Positions 23,719-34,974 of a DNA stretch of 64,000 nucleotides are shown here, piece by piece. Made by a program: the position numbers and the translations under genes. The stretch comes from Plazaster borealis (Eukaryota; Echinodermata; Asteroidea; Forcipulatida; Labidiasteridae), in the NCBI GenBank assembly GCA_021014325.1, contig CM037461.1:6787501-6851500 (forward strand). Reading direction: 5' to 3'. The notes under the pieces were generated by a model. That model saw only the letters and a list, made by a program, of their open reading frames with translations. It ran no database searches and had not been told where the DNA came from. The first letter of the stretch is position 1, and each line of letters begins with the position of its first letter.

Positions 23719-23983
23719 GGAGCCCCTAAAGGGACTGGTTAAACAAATGTTAAATATTTCGTTCCCTCGGAATATTGTTTTATTACCGGTACCTCGCAAT
23801 ATTATTTCGTTCCCTCGAAATGTTATTTCCATGGGACAAATTAACATTTCCAGGGGACGAATTACTATTTCGATATAAAGAAATCATATTTCGGGTGAAT
23901 GAAATAATATTTCGAGGGAAAGAAATAATTCTAAAATTGTTTACCTTTTAAATTTTTGTTTTACCTGTCACCTTAGGGGCTCC
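23719..23983. mobile_element. MITE family 4 (GGAGCCCCTAAAGG ends)
   Basis: Begins GGAGCCCCTAAAGGGACTGG and ends CACCTTAGGGGCTCC. The interior is a run of ATTTCGTTCCCTCG/AATATTATTTCG motifs in alternating orientation. It is absent from the matching place in gene A, so inserted after duplication. Related half-element at 60065-60285. Confidence 0.72.
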
Positions 23984-24367
23984 ATACATTTATAAAAAAA
24001 AACATAATCACAAAATATTAACGCATCTTGCAGCAAATAGTAATTAACTGGTTACATTAGGTTATTCACAAAGATTACATATTGCATATCAAATTATATT
24101 TTTTAGAAATTCCCATGACAACTGATTGATATTTCTCGCAATGAAAACTCTTCTTTTTATTTTTTATTTTTCTTGTCGAAGAGCTTTATTTGGGGGGGTT
24201 TCCATTTGTGAATCAGACTAGCTTTGCGAAATTTATTGTCTAACTCAAACTTATTGTGTAATTATTTGGTACTTTTTCAAGTGTCTTGTAATTTCACCCT
24301 AAATATTTCTTTGAGAAATGACAATCGAGCAGTGGCTTTCTATAATGTCGCTTAAAGATAAAGCTTA

Positions 24368-24560
24368 CACTCTAAAAACGTCCGGGTCAGAATTGACCCA
24401 GATCTGGGTCCCGAGGGGCTTAACCCTTTTCTGGGTCAATATGAGCCGGAATTTGTGTCGAATTGAACCAGAAAAAGGTCAAAATTACGCAGAATCCGAG
24501 TTAAAATCCCTACTTTTAACCACTGTCCCTGTCATCTTGACCCTTTTAGAGTGAAATATT
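24368..24560. mobile_element. MITE family 1 copy, shared site
   Basis: ACACTCTAAAAACGTCCGGG then GTCAGAATTGACCC and ending CCTTTTAGAGTGA. The same element is at 59092-59322 in gene A. Confidence 0.75.
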
Positions 24561-24652
24561 GAGAAAAGCATTTAGGCCTATAATTGATCTCAAATGAAAT
24601 ACCGATCAAATAAAAACAAAAACACACCCAAAAAGACGCCCAAAATACTCAC

Positions 24653-25000
24653 CAATGTTGTTGTATTGTGATATTTCTAGGACCAATGGACTTGAAATGA
24701 ATTCCAGTTGACATTGAAATATGATCCACATTGATACATTAGCGGTAATCGAAGACGGGTACACCTGTTTCGTGAAGTTCAACTCTGTTATAATCGAGTC
24801 TTTGTCATACGAGTAATTTACTAAATCATCACCTCCTCCGAGGAAGGTAACTGGGCAAGATGGAATCTCGAGAAATTTTGCCTGGATTCTGGAGCCCGAC
24901 TCGGCGATGATAAACCAGATGCACGCCCCAGCCTCATGGGTGTACTCGATAAAATGTCTTACGTCAGGGCGAGTGTATATAGTGTCGTTACCACAGTATC
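24653..25000 (-). CDS. Gene B exon: CUB domain
   Basis: 348-nt phase 1-1 exon (TTTTAAG / GTGAGT), a divergent CUB beginning YCGNDTIYTRPDVRHFIEY, with ACIWFIIAESGSRIQ, ending PLVLEISQYNNIG. Same length and sites as 59431-59778 in gene A. Confidence 0.82.
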
Positions 25001-28000
25001 CTTAAAACAAAAACACCATAATTGTTAGTGATAGGACTAAAACATGTGTATTATTATTTTATTTGACAAAGATTTTTAATGTATTTCACACTTTCTGTAA
25101 GTTGTGGATTCCAGCTACCAGTGGTTCTTCATTAATGATACACAAGTAAAGTTACCTGATCTGAAGATGGGTTTTTATTAGCACATTTCTGACTATATAA
25201 TGCAATTATTGTATTGAATTCGCATCTACATTCTTGTGCATCTATGTTCTTCAAAGACAACCAATGGAACCAGCAGAAAATAAAACAATATTACAACAAC
25301 TTTAACATATTTGTAATTTGTGATAATGTCACTACTTTAAAAAAAGTGCCTTACAGTGCGACAAAGAGTGGTTTATTGAGTTAAGGTCTTCACTTTTTGT
25401 TGAACTTCAGGCCCTCAACAGATTGGAGAGTGGCCGCTCTTTTTAAAACCATTTGGTCGGAAGAGAATCAAAACATTTCCATACACAAGAATGCACCTTT
25501 TCCTTCTTTGTTGAATATTTTTTACCCATTTTCACGAACAAAACAAACCGATTAAGGGCGACAGCTGTTCAGGCCGAAATCCCAAATTGGCACAGTTATG
25601 ATCATTGGTCTTTACTTTATCCTCACAAAAGAGTCAGAAACTAAAACACGTTGTGAATGATAGTCGAAAATATAATTGTTTTCCCAAATTCAAAAACAAA
25701 AACTGGAATATGGCCACTAGTTTTGGCGCCGTTTTTTAGTTCTCAAAAAATGCATTTTAGACTGTCACGTTATACCTCAGACTCATATTAGTATAATTAA
25801 AATATAATTATTTCGAGCACTCTTGCCGCGGTCGGGATTGAAGATTTTGTGGATACCTGCCGGTACACGGTTATGACGTTAACAGCTCTCCGGAGTTTAA
25901 CACTCATGTATGTCATTGCAGGTCATTATTCAACCGATAACCACAGATCAGCTTAGCGAAAACAATTCTTTTACTCTATTTTCCCACACGGGTCAATTTA
26001 ATAATGAGTTTCTCCACTTTTCTTTGTAAGACAGGTCAGAGGACCTCGTAGACTACAGTAGAGGCGTTACTGCATCAACAAAGGTACAATATTTGTGAAG
26101 CACGCATAACTACAATTTATACTTACAATTTTAAAACATTATAGCATTAAATACCAACCTTTAAATCATCGACTCAAAATAATTATTCCAATTACAACTG
26201 AAATTTGTAGATATTGGATAAATACCCCGTTACTCGGACAAGGTTTTTTCAAAGCTATGAAGACGTTTTAACGTCCTCTTTGACGCAAACACAAGTAGCA
26301 ACAATTAAATCTAGTTTAAAATACCAATTGTCGGTTGTGTAGAGTTGTTATAGCGCCTTGTATTGAAGTGTTTTTGTTAGTTTTACTATGATCAAAGATG
26401 GCTAACCAGTAAGATTAAATCATTGAATCGAAGTTTAGAAGTCTCTCCAAATGTGTCTTCCGTGGATAGACCCTAAATACAACAGGTTTGTTGCGTGGCT
26501 CGATACGTTTTATTTATTTTAAATCTTCGGACAAAAGTACATATATACATTTTTAAAATTGTCCGGGTCAAGACAAAAGTTTAAAAAACTGTCATCATAG
26601 ATGTGTCAGACCCAATAATAATCCACTACTACAAAGTTATATACAAAAAACCTAAAAACAAAATGTGAAGCAAACGTGACTCACTTAAGGAGACAAATAG
26701 GCCCACAAGCAAAGCAAAACAAGAAAACTTGATTAAAAGGAGATTAAAAACATTAAGAGCAAAAATCAAAGAGAGTTAAAATGCTCTCTCAGTTTGGATC
26801 TCTCAGATCTCTCAGTTTTTTGAGCTGAAGACTTCAAAGATGAAGGATAGGGGTTCGAAACCTGCAATGCGCCGGGTTTTTTTTCATCCCCAAATTGAAT
26901 AAATCTTCTTTTAAAAATAAAGTATTGCTTCCCGTATTTCAATGGATATTGAGATCTTCCTTTTTGTCTAATTATCTTGTGGCTCCCGAGGTCTTTAAAA
27001 TTCTGCATTTTGAATAAGCAACAGCGTCAACGATGACGACGGGTAAAAACGTTTGCCCAATGTGACGACAATGGATTTCTCTCGCGACATTTAGGCCTGT
27101 GTGAATCTAAATATTGTTATGTCTTCTCTGATTTTATATTGATGGAATTTGGACGTCACCGCCTGTTACAGCGCCCTCTATCACTGTCTGTTAGATCTAC
27201 ACCCATAGATTAAACCTTTGATTTTCCAGGGTTTTCGTTAGAAGGCAATGCATGGGAAACATCTTATTCCATATTGTAGTATATGTAAACAATTAGTATG
27301 AAAATAATTTGTCGTCCTCGTGACGTCATCAGGTGTCAAATTACATCAATTCAAAGGGTTTTTTTTAATTATAGGCCATGAGCCATGTTTCATGAGATAT
27401 AATCTTTGTGTCGTTCAATTGTAGCTGACAGTTATGTAATATTTTATTTCGAAATGTGACCCATTTTGACCTGTACTTCTGATTCAAACAGGAAGCTCTG
27501 AAATTTAAGAAAATCATATCTCAAGAGCTACATGTTGTAAAGTCATAATCTTGTGATTAGGGAATCGTTGACATTTTATTCCAAAACGTGATCCCAATTT
27601 AACCGTTTATTCCGGACCAAACAGGAAGTAAAAAATAAAAAATAAAAAATCCTGAACCACATCTCTAAGTCCTAATCTTTGTTCAATCTTGTAACTTATG
27701 GCACATTAAACATTTTTCTTAAAAAACGTGACCCCAATGTTAACATTAAACAAATCACAATTCCTGAACAAGGGGGGGGTGAGAGTACGAATTAGGGTCT
27801 TATAACATAAGATGGTTCAGTTAGAATGAAGGTCACAGTTAAGGTCAGATTCTGGGTCAGATTTAATATCAGTATCAGAATGAAGATCAGGCTTAGGTTT
27901 TTAGGCAAACTTAAAGTCAAAATAAGGGCCTCTCAAAGGTGAAGGGGTTTTCTATCTCAAAGTCAGGCTCACTTTGAAGGTCTGAAAAGTCAGGCTCACT

Positions 28001-28628
28001 TTGAAGGTCTGGAGCGATTAATCAAAGTGAAACAGCCGATCGAAGGTTAATGTCGGGGGTTGATCCACAAGAGGCAGTATTTCAGGCAACATTGGCCATC
28101 ATAAAATGTTTCGCAAATACTCGGTACGCGCTCATTTGCAGGAAGAGGTGCATGCTGGTCTAGTTTGTGACACATTTTAGTCGCCAACTAGACCAGCATG
28201 CACCTCATTCCATGGCTAACGCATGCGCACGGAGTATTTGCGAAGTAGTCTATGTAGACCAAAAACCACAATCACACACTTGGAACAAAGTCTATTTTGC
28301 TCGTGGAGAGTCGTCATGACCCCACTTTGATATTTTCTTACGGTCCAAACAGCAAGTTCAAAGAGTTCCTTTAGGTATTACGACAAAACTTAACATAATT
28401 GTTGACTACGACATGTCATTTTTTTATTTCTGTTCCACTAACCGAAACCTCAGTATTTGTTACGCAACTAACACTGTTCTATATCATTTGAATGCTTATT
28501 AAAAAAAATTACAATCATGTAATGTCCGAAATAATTACAAAATAAACATAAACCTACTGTTTGTAAAACTACCGAAAATCACTAATGGGACAATAAATAT
28601 TAAAGCAAAGACTTGTTATAAAACTTAC
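25001..28628. other. Gene B intron: repeats and unassigned sequence
   Basis: 25001-27200 shows no gene, and the open frames (25453-25644, 26766-27008) lack content. 27250-28050 is a fragment of the GCTGTTCCGAC-type repeat (TGAAGGTCTGGAGCG, AATCAAAGTGAAAC) with degenerate CCCATTTTGACCTG units. 28120-28245 is a foldback, described separately. Confidence 0.5.
28120..28245. repeat. Foldback with long arms
   Basis: AGGTGCATGCTGGTCTAGTT at 28145 pairs with AACTAGACCAGCATGCACCT ending near 28204. Outside that, CGCAAATACTCGGTACGCGC pairs imperfectly with CGCACGGAGTATTTGCG. Probably a MITE; one copy in the window. Confidence 0.8.
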
Positions 28629-28739
28629 CACACTTCCATTCGTCCATAAAGTCAACACAATTTGCGAAACCATCGCAGACATGATGACCCGGAATGCACT
28701 CCCCGGACGAGCACTCGAAATACAAAGGGTCGCATCGTC
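28629..28739 (-). CDS. Gene B exon: first LDL-receptor class A module
   Basis: 111-nt phase 1-1 exon (CAATAG / GTAAGT). It encodes [27 protein letters not shown] and DFMDEWKC. Upstream it joins the signal-peptide exon (30769-30700) in phase, giving KIGRCDPL at the junction. Confidence 0.93.
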
Positions 28740-30699
28740 CTATTGCAGAAAAAGAAACGATTTTATGCAAATATATAAGGTGCACAATCGGAATCTACGC
28801 GCAAGCTTACACCAAGGCACTGATCCGAACAATAGTTTTAGAATATCATTTACTATTTGGGGGTGAACACCATTCCTTCCACTAAAATGTGAGCTCATAA
28901 CATTTTCACATTTTCACCACAGGCTGAATTTATAAACGATGAGTATTGGTTTAGGCAAACACATAAACGGTGACACAATAACAAAAGCAAACAAAAGTCT
29001 GGGAATCAAATCATCCAATAGGTGTGAGAATAAATTCCCTTTCCATCCTTACCCAACACCTCGACCCCCCTGCCCCCCCCCCAAAAAAAAAAAAAAAAAT
29101 CCAACGAAACAAAAACACCTCAACAAACAAACAACCCAACAAACACCCCCAAAACACCGAGACAAACAAACAAACAAACAACCAATTTTAAATGTTACAA
29201 CCAGACAAAGAAACTGGAGCAAAAATATTAACCCCAATTTGCCTTACCATTAATTTTTAAGGCTGATATCTGCTGATGGGTTTGGTGAGTACCCCTGCAC
29301 AATACATTGTTTAATGTTTAACCCTCCGTGACGCAGTCTAGTTCACGGTGGCGCAAATCTCATGCACTAGCCTATAGTTAACCCCACGTGAGCATATTTT
29401 AGCCATCTAAAAGATATTTACCCGATGTTAACTTTCTGTGAATGGCTTCCCGCAATTGCTGCTTGAAAAGAAATGCAGCCTTATAAACTAGATTATGATG
29501 AGCGGTATTTTTGTTGAACATGTAGTTGTACAGGTTTCGATTTCAGGGCACTAAGACTCATCTTATAGAGACACGTTGCCTTCGGACTGGGCTATAAAAA
29601 TGCCTTTGGTATTAACTGAATACGGTTTGAAAGATGTTTTAAGAGTACAAAATAATTATCCACATGATCTTTTTTAGAAAATGTGTGGTTTTTATATCTT
29701 GCACGACCACCTAACAAAATGAACAAAAACGAGAGGTGTTCGTGCACATTCACGAACACCTAACAAAAGGTGTTCGTGCACATATTGAACGAATATGTAA
29801 ACAAACAGAACAACAACAATAGGTCTTCGGCAGTTAGCCGAACACTTAAGAAAATCAAGAGGTGTTCGGCTGAAGCCCGAGCCTCTAATAACATCTCACG
29901 CTCATGTCTTCCTGTAGGCACAGTGACTCACACTTTTGTGGAAGAATGTTGCGCTACCAAATTATTACTTAATTTGGTTACCCACTTGCCCGAAAAGGGC
30001 CAAGAAAATGTTTTGTTTTGTTGTTGTATTAGCTGTGAAAGCTAACGGTACAGAGCACAAAATAGGTTTTGTATAACGGATTAAAATACTGCTTTGCTTG
30101 TTATTATTGTGTACATTATTATTTTAGTATAGTGTACAATGGTGTTATTTGTTCCCTGCTCACTATAAGAAGAGAATGGGGTCTGAAACATATATGTTGG
30201 TAGTTTTGAAAACCTGTTTTTCTTAAATGTAAATAATGTATTTAATGTCCGAAGATTTATAATAAAATGAATACAAAAAAATTACTCTGTTGATAATTAT
30301 TGTATAAGACATCAATGTTTTTCGGGGGGAAATAGCCATTCAAAGTGAATAGTGCCCAATAAACACCACAATAAAGCCATTAATACTGAATAATTGTGCA
30401 CTTCGATAATGGTGTGTTCCTTCGAGTTTTGTTTTTGTTTTTGTTCTGTTTTAATAATAGTCTTCTTGTTCTTTATTTTGTCCATCACACTCATTCACCA
30501 AAAATGAGTAAATACATTATATAATTGAAATAAGTTGCACATGTGTATGGATGGCGGTCTCCAAAAAGCACAGCTTGTCGAAGAGAGACCCGTCTTTAAA
30601 CAAAAGCAAACATAATAGATATTCAGCAATCTATTTTTGGGAATCGCACAAACGGCATTTTCTTTAGCATTTAGGGGCCTAATGTCTGCCGTATCTTAC
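28740..30699. other. Gene B first intron, no gene seen
   Basis: Contains a C/A-rich low-complexity run (29064-29180), an inverted GGTGTTCGTGCAC/GTGAACACC motif repeated near 29732-29790, and otherwise unassigned AT-rich sequence. Frames at 28939-29253 and 29770-30045 come from low complexity and are not supported. Confidence 0.5.
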
Positions 30700-30769
30700 C
30701 TATTTTCTGCGTAACCACGACGTGACATTGCAAGAGAAGAGTACCGAGAATAAGTTGTAAGTAGCCCAT
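30700..30769 (-). CDS. Gene B first coding exon: signal peptide
   Basis: ATG at 30769 in a good context (ATCATGG), then MGYLQLILGTLLLQCHVVVT followed by QKI, and one base before the donor GTAAGA. The hydrophobic core LQLILGTLLL and the small polar end form a classic cleavable signal peptide. The exon leaves in phase 1, which matches the first LDLa exon. A longer overlapping frame (31001-30696) is not coding: it uses another phase and has no recognisable content. Confidence 0.8.
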
Positions 30770-31214
30770 GATGCTTCACCCCTTTCTTGTAAAGAAACCA
30801 ATAGATCCTCAAAAGTAAAATGGCAACCCAATTGAAGAATCTACGAAGAAAAGATGAGAGTTTATGGGGTAGTATTAGTAATTGAGGGGCGAATCTTCCG
30901 TAAACAGGAAGAGGTAACCGGGGGTTATAGGTTGGGGAATGTTCCAATGCGCATGTGTATACGTCAGCCCATCCAAGCGTCTCTGTGTGAAACGCAGACA
31001 TTGGATTGATAAGGCTAAATTCGTCACCAATTCATTCAATCATAATTTGATGGCATCACTTACGAATACCTTGTTTTGTAATTAACCAAAACTGAATACC
31101 TATAGTTTCTTCTTCATCTTCCTCTTCCATGCAGCTCTTCTCTACAGCATGACTCAATATTGAAGTTGAATTGAACATTGGGGTTTTTTTTCAAATGGAA
31201 TCATAACAACAAAG
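30770..31214. promoter_or_regulatory. Shared intergenic region between gene B and the THAP exon
   Basis: 445 bp separate the minus-strand ATG of gene B from the plus-strand ATG of the THAP exon. Both would be transcribed outward from this segment. A TATA-like CTATAACC and an ETS-like CTTCCTG lie on the minus strand near 30910-30930. Promoter function is inferred from position only. Confidence 0.4.
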
Positions 31215-31332
31215 ATGTCAAATTGTATGGTTAAAGGCTGCCCCAACAGGGCAGAAGAGCCTGGGCTTTCTTTCTATAGATTTCCTGTCGATCCTGAGGG
31301 ACAAAAGTGGTGGATATCCGCCTTCAACAGAG
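31215..31332 (+). CDS. THAP zinc-finger domain, first exon
   Basis: Reads MSNCMVKGCPNRAEEPGLSF then YRFPVDPEGQKWWISAFNR and ends in phase 1 at a weak donor GTGACT. C-x4-C, the following F-x-RFP and the W-x3-x-NR stretch are the N-terminal half of a THAP DNA-binding domain (C2CH zinc module, found in THAP proteins and P-element-type transposases). The second half (W-x-P ... C-x2-HF) is not recognised downstream. It could be the first exon of a host THAP gene with a long intron, or an orphan exon from a transposon. Divergent from gene B. Confidence 0.6.
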
Positions 31333-32740
31333 GTGACTCATGGAGTCTTTATTTATTTATTTATTTGTTGTTTATTTATACTGAGTGCAAGCGACCATTC
31401 GCGACTCTGCAATGCACTATCCCACTATTCCATTCGGATATATATTATTAAGTAGGCCTAGTACACGTACTTTATTTTAAAAAAATAAATAAATCATGAA
31501 GTTGGATACGGTTAGTACTTTACTATTTATGAGGTCTATCCGAATCAGCTAAATTGGGTGGAACGTGTATGATGTTCGTGAGGTCTTGACGAGCAAACTG
31601 CCTCGCTTGACTCGACTTGCTTGCTTTTGTCTAGAGTGTTGGCCTACCACTGGCAATTGACATTGTACTTGCCTTTGTGGCCTAGTATAAACTACAAAAT
31701 TATTTCATTTCCCTTTATATATTTGGGTTTTTTTATTTTTTTTGTACTGGCTCAAGTTGCAGTACATATTAAAAAGTGAGGTTTGGGATGACTCTTTATA
31801 ATGAATACATTCATACTCAGTACTTTCCCGAGTCCTGTGAACGAAATCCACAGACTGCTAAAATATAGGATTTTGAACTACCTCTAGCTACCGGGCAATC
31901 TCGGCGGTCTAGTGGTAAGACATTTGCTCTAGAATGCTCTACATGTACAGTGCTTTACACACATCAGTGTATGGGTAAATTCAAGTATAAAATTCGTTGT
32001 CACCTATATTTTACATGCAAATTTAACATCAATTGAATACACCCATCTCTGTAATTCTAGCTGACAAACAATTTTTGTCAAGTGATTGTGTGGGAACAAA
32101 GTAATGTTACTGTTTCTAGTTTTGTTAATATAGATCTGTGAATTACTGTACAAATTGTACAGAAACTACGCAGGGCAGGACGTGGATTGTCATGAGAGTA
32201 GAGGAGGTAGGCTTAAGCAGAAACATTTGTTTGGGTTTTAATAAAGGGCAATTAAAATGTCTAGGTTGGCTTTTAATGCCAGGAGCCCAATTCTATGTTT
32301 TTTTATGAGAATGTATTTTCTGCCATCACGAAAAGTTCTTGTCTTATAGCCAAACTAGTCAGTTATGAATTCCGGCTTCTCACTTTCACTTTACACTCAT
32401 CATCTTAAAGTTGTAAGTTTTTGTTTCATTTCCTGCAATGTATATGGGGAAAGCATCGACTTTCTGTCACCAGACTTTGTGCCCCGTTAGGACCAAGACC
32501 AGATTGTCAAGGAAACAGATATTGAATGAGGTATATCATATCAGCCGTGTTAATACTAAATAACATCACACATTATAACTCTGATTCGACACTATTTGGA
32601 AAGCTTTAAAGCAATTCTTCTGACTGGCTCTGATTTGTGTACAGTGAACAGCATTGCATGTTATTTAAAATCCTTTGCTCCTAAACATCATACCTATCTG
32701 TTGTCTCAAAGCAAACAACTTGTGTCATTACTGGCTAAAT

Positions 32741-32890
32741 AGCTAGAGGCCATCATGACTGCATTCAGCACTCAAGCAATTATCAAGTGGGAAAACCCCA
32801 CTAAGACTTCAAATTTTACAAGTGTTCGCACTGCAGAGAGGGTTTGCCAGAAGTCCATTCCGAACACCATGTTTTTGTTTGAACAAAAAC
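32741..32890 (+). CDS. Possible internal exon of the THAP gene (weak)
   Basis: A stretch with a possible acceptor (CATTCAG near 32768) and a good donor GTAAGT at 32891 is open in two frames, for example WENPTKTSNFTSVRTAERVC. It follows the THAP exon on the same strand but lacks the expected C-x2-HF of the THAP second half. It may be chance. Confidence 0.2.
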
Positions 32891-33252
32891 GTAAGTCTAG
32901 TCAATATTTTTTTCGGGGGTACCAGTCAGAAGCCATACAACCGTTAGCTGCCGTGTAGCCAGGGATCACACCCAAGTTTACGATACAACCTGGGAAAGAG
33001 CAGCCAGGGGGGTCACCAGGAGATCACCTTAAAGGGGATGCGACTTGTTATCTTTTGTTTAACCCCAAATCAAATATAAATCAAATAATACGTTATGGGG
33101 GGTGACGGCTATATTTGTATTTGTTTGGGGGGTTTTCCTTATTTTTTCGTTTGTTCGTTCGTTTTGTTTAAACTAATGAACATACAGCGCTAACCCACAA
33201 GGGAAACTGACTGGGTAAATTTTTAATTATTTTAGGTTGAACAAAGAAAAAT

Positions 33253-33325
33253 TGGCTAGAGCGGGATTTGAACCCGTGAGCACCTGATTCACGTGCCGGT
33301 GCTCTCCCAACTGAGCTATCTAGCC
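33253..33325 (-). mobile_element. tRNA-like SINE head with a near-complete cloverleaf
   Basis: 73 nt fold as a tRNA: acceptor GGCTAGA/TCTAGCC (7 of 7 pairs), D stem GCTC/GAGC, B box GGTTCAAATCC. The anticodon arm is poor: two mismatches and C instead of U at position 33, with GTG where the anticodon would be. The tail TCTTTGTTCAACC following the acceptor is shared with SINEs at 38459, 51130 and 51534, so I call it a SINE, not a tRNA gene. Confidence 0.7.
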
Positions 33326-34974
33326 CAAATTTTATTTTCAAATGTGCACGTAAGAGATTTAAGGTATACATTCCTTAAATTTGAATGTGGCTTCGTTTTA
33401 AAATTTCTTTTTTAAAAGAGAAGAGCAATGCAATGTTTCACAGAAGGTAAACTGGCCTTTTCCATAAATTTATGAAGTTTCTTTGTTACCATAATGGTTG
33501 CGTCATGTTATTTAATTAAAGGGTGTGCTTAGCATCGGTTAGATTAAAAATATAAATGTTCATAGATTTACACAAAGCTTTAACATGGTAAAGGCAAAGG
33601 GCGTGGTGTAAAACGTCTCTGAAGTATTGTTTATGTTTTGTTTTTGCTTTTTGGAAATGAGTAAATCAACTTAATTTTAAATCCCTCGCGTGTCTGAAAA
33701 CCGATGTTTGAAAAATAGTGAACATGGTAATAGGTTAAATCAATGTTTTCCCATGACTCAAATGACCGATTGAGCTTGAATTGCTTGCAGGGGTTTGTTG
33801 TTTCGTTGTTGGGTCACACAAAGTGCGGATACTAGTCTCTGACAATTGTGCAAGTTTCGTGCGTAGTTGAACATCCAGGACCAAGTTGGTCCCAACCATC
33901 ATTGAGTATACCGTATACGTTTAACGTATAGTTTACGGCTATACAAATTGTATCAAATTGTTGGGAAAGTGATTTTATCCATGAAATAGGTATATGAAAG
34001 TAAAAAATTAATTTAACAAATCAACAAAGAAAACCTAAGATATTAACCTTCGCTTCCAATTACTGGTAACCAATAAAGAATGTTGCCAAACTGACGTTCA
34101 TGTTATCATTAAACCTATGTATTGGTGGTATTTATTCGGGCGTGATTGGCAAATGGAGTTTCAATTAAAAAAAGCTTCCTCATCCCTAGTTCGTATTATT
34201 CTTAAATTATGCTCTAACAAATTACTTGTATTATATGACATTTGAAATTGTATTGATAACAAATTGATATACACACAAAAATTGAACAGAAAATTTGATT
34301 CTATAGGAGACAAAAATAGTCTTCGTTCGATTTGTTATACTTGTTTTTGATATGCTCGAGACTTTTACAGTCTTTAGTGACCGCGTGCTGTAATCGTCAC
34401 ATTTTCCAAACTAAATGCAAAAACAAATAACGTAAAACTAGGGCCTATGTCTACTTCATCCCCACGGAATGATTTACGACAGTCTCAGAATTGTCCAGCA
34501 CTGGTGTAAAAGATTCATACATCCAACATGCATTAGGAAGAAAGTGGTCAACACAATTCCACTGACAACAAAAACTAGAATAGCGTGTGTTCAATTGCTC
34601 CTGGCCACCCCATCACACTTTAGCATCGATGGTGAGATAAGCCTTTACCAAGGGGTTTGAGTTTTATTTTCATGTATTTAGTTTATTTTCCATTTTTGCT
34701 ATTGCACTGCCCGCACACAAATTACACACAGTGTACAGTACATGATTGTATACGTCTGTGTTTACGCCGTCTTTTTCGGAGTGAAAACTGCGTCCGCCTT
34801 GAGCAAGGCTATTGCGAGATACAGACATTCATCAAAATCATCAAAAGTTAAAAAGACAACTGTTTCACTTTTTTAGTACAGGGTTCTGCGACTAGTATCT
34901 TCAACTAGCTTAAATTACAATGCTGATTTATGTGAAATTTACAAAAGGTTTAAAAAGTATAGTTAAAATACACA

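Larger units (their letters stand above)
448..30769 (-). other. Gene B: secreted/receptor paralogue with four Link-like exons (gene span, 3' end outside)
   Basis: Thirteen exons on the minus strand from an ATG at 30769: signal peptide, LDLa, CUB, LDLa, LDLa, CUB (two exons), four Link-like exons, Cys-rich, CUB. They sum to 2887 nt (962 codons plus one base), all in phase, with no internal stop. Except for the signal exon and the Link exons, every exon has a same-length paralogue in gene A in the same order. By analogy the missing 3' part should encode LDLa, LRR and 7TM segments, but that is inference because the window ends at base 1. Unlike gene A it begins at the module equivalent to A's second LDLa. 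The introns have grown by repeat insertion (about 30 kb against about 8 kb for the same block in A). Confidence 0.82.
31333..34970. other. Intergenic/intronic sequence downstream of the THAP exon
   Basis: A tRNA-like SINE head near 31905-31945, a SINE body in minus orientation (32905-33090), a SINE head in minus orientation (33225-33330) and unassigned sequence to 34970. The frame at 34469-34660 ends at a possible donor (GTGAGA) but has no recognisable domain. Confidence 0.45.

Noticed and set aside
29049..29253. Lys/Pro/Gln-rich open frame and its opposite-strand Cys/Leu-rich frame
   Set aside because: Both come from a low-complexity C/A run.
30696..31001. 101-codon minus-strand open frame over the gene B start
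   Set aside because: The neighbouring frame encodes a proper signal peptide with a donor in the right phase; this one has no recognisable content.
33253..33325. Possible tRNA gene (minus strand) with a full acceptor stem
   Set aside because: The anticodon stem has two mismatches, position 33 is C, and the same head with the same downstream tail occurs in several SINEs in the window.
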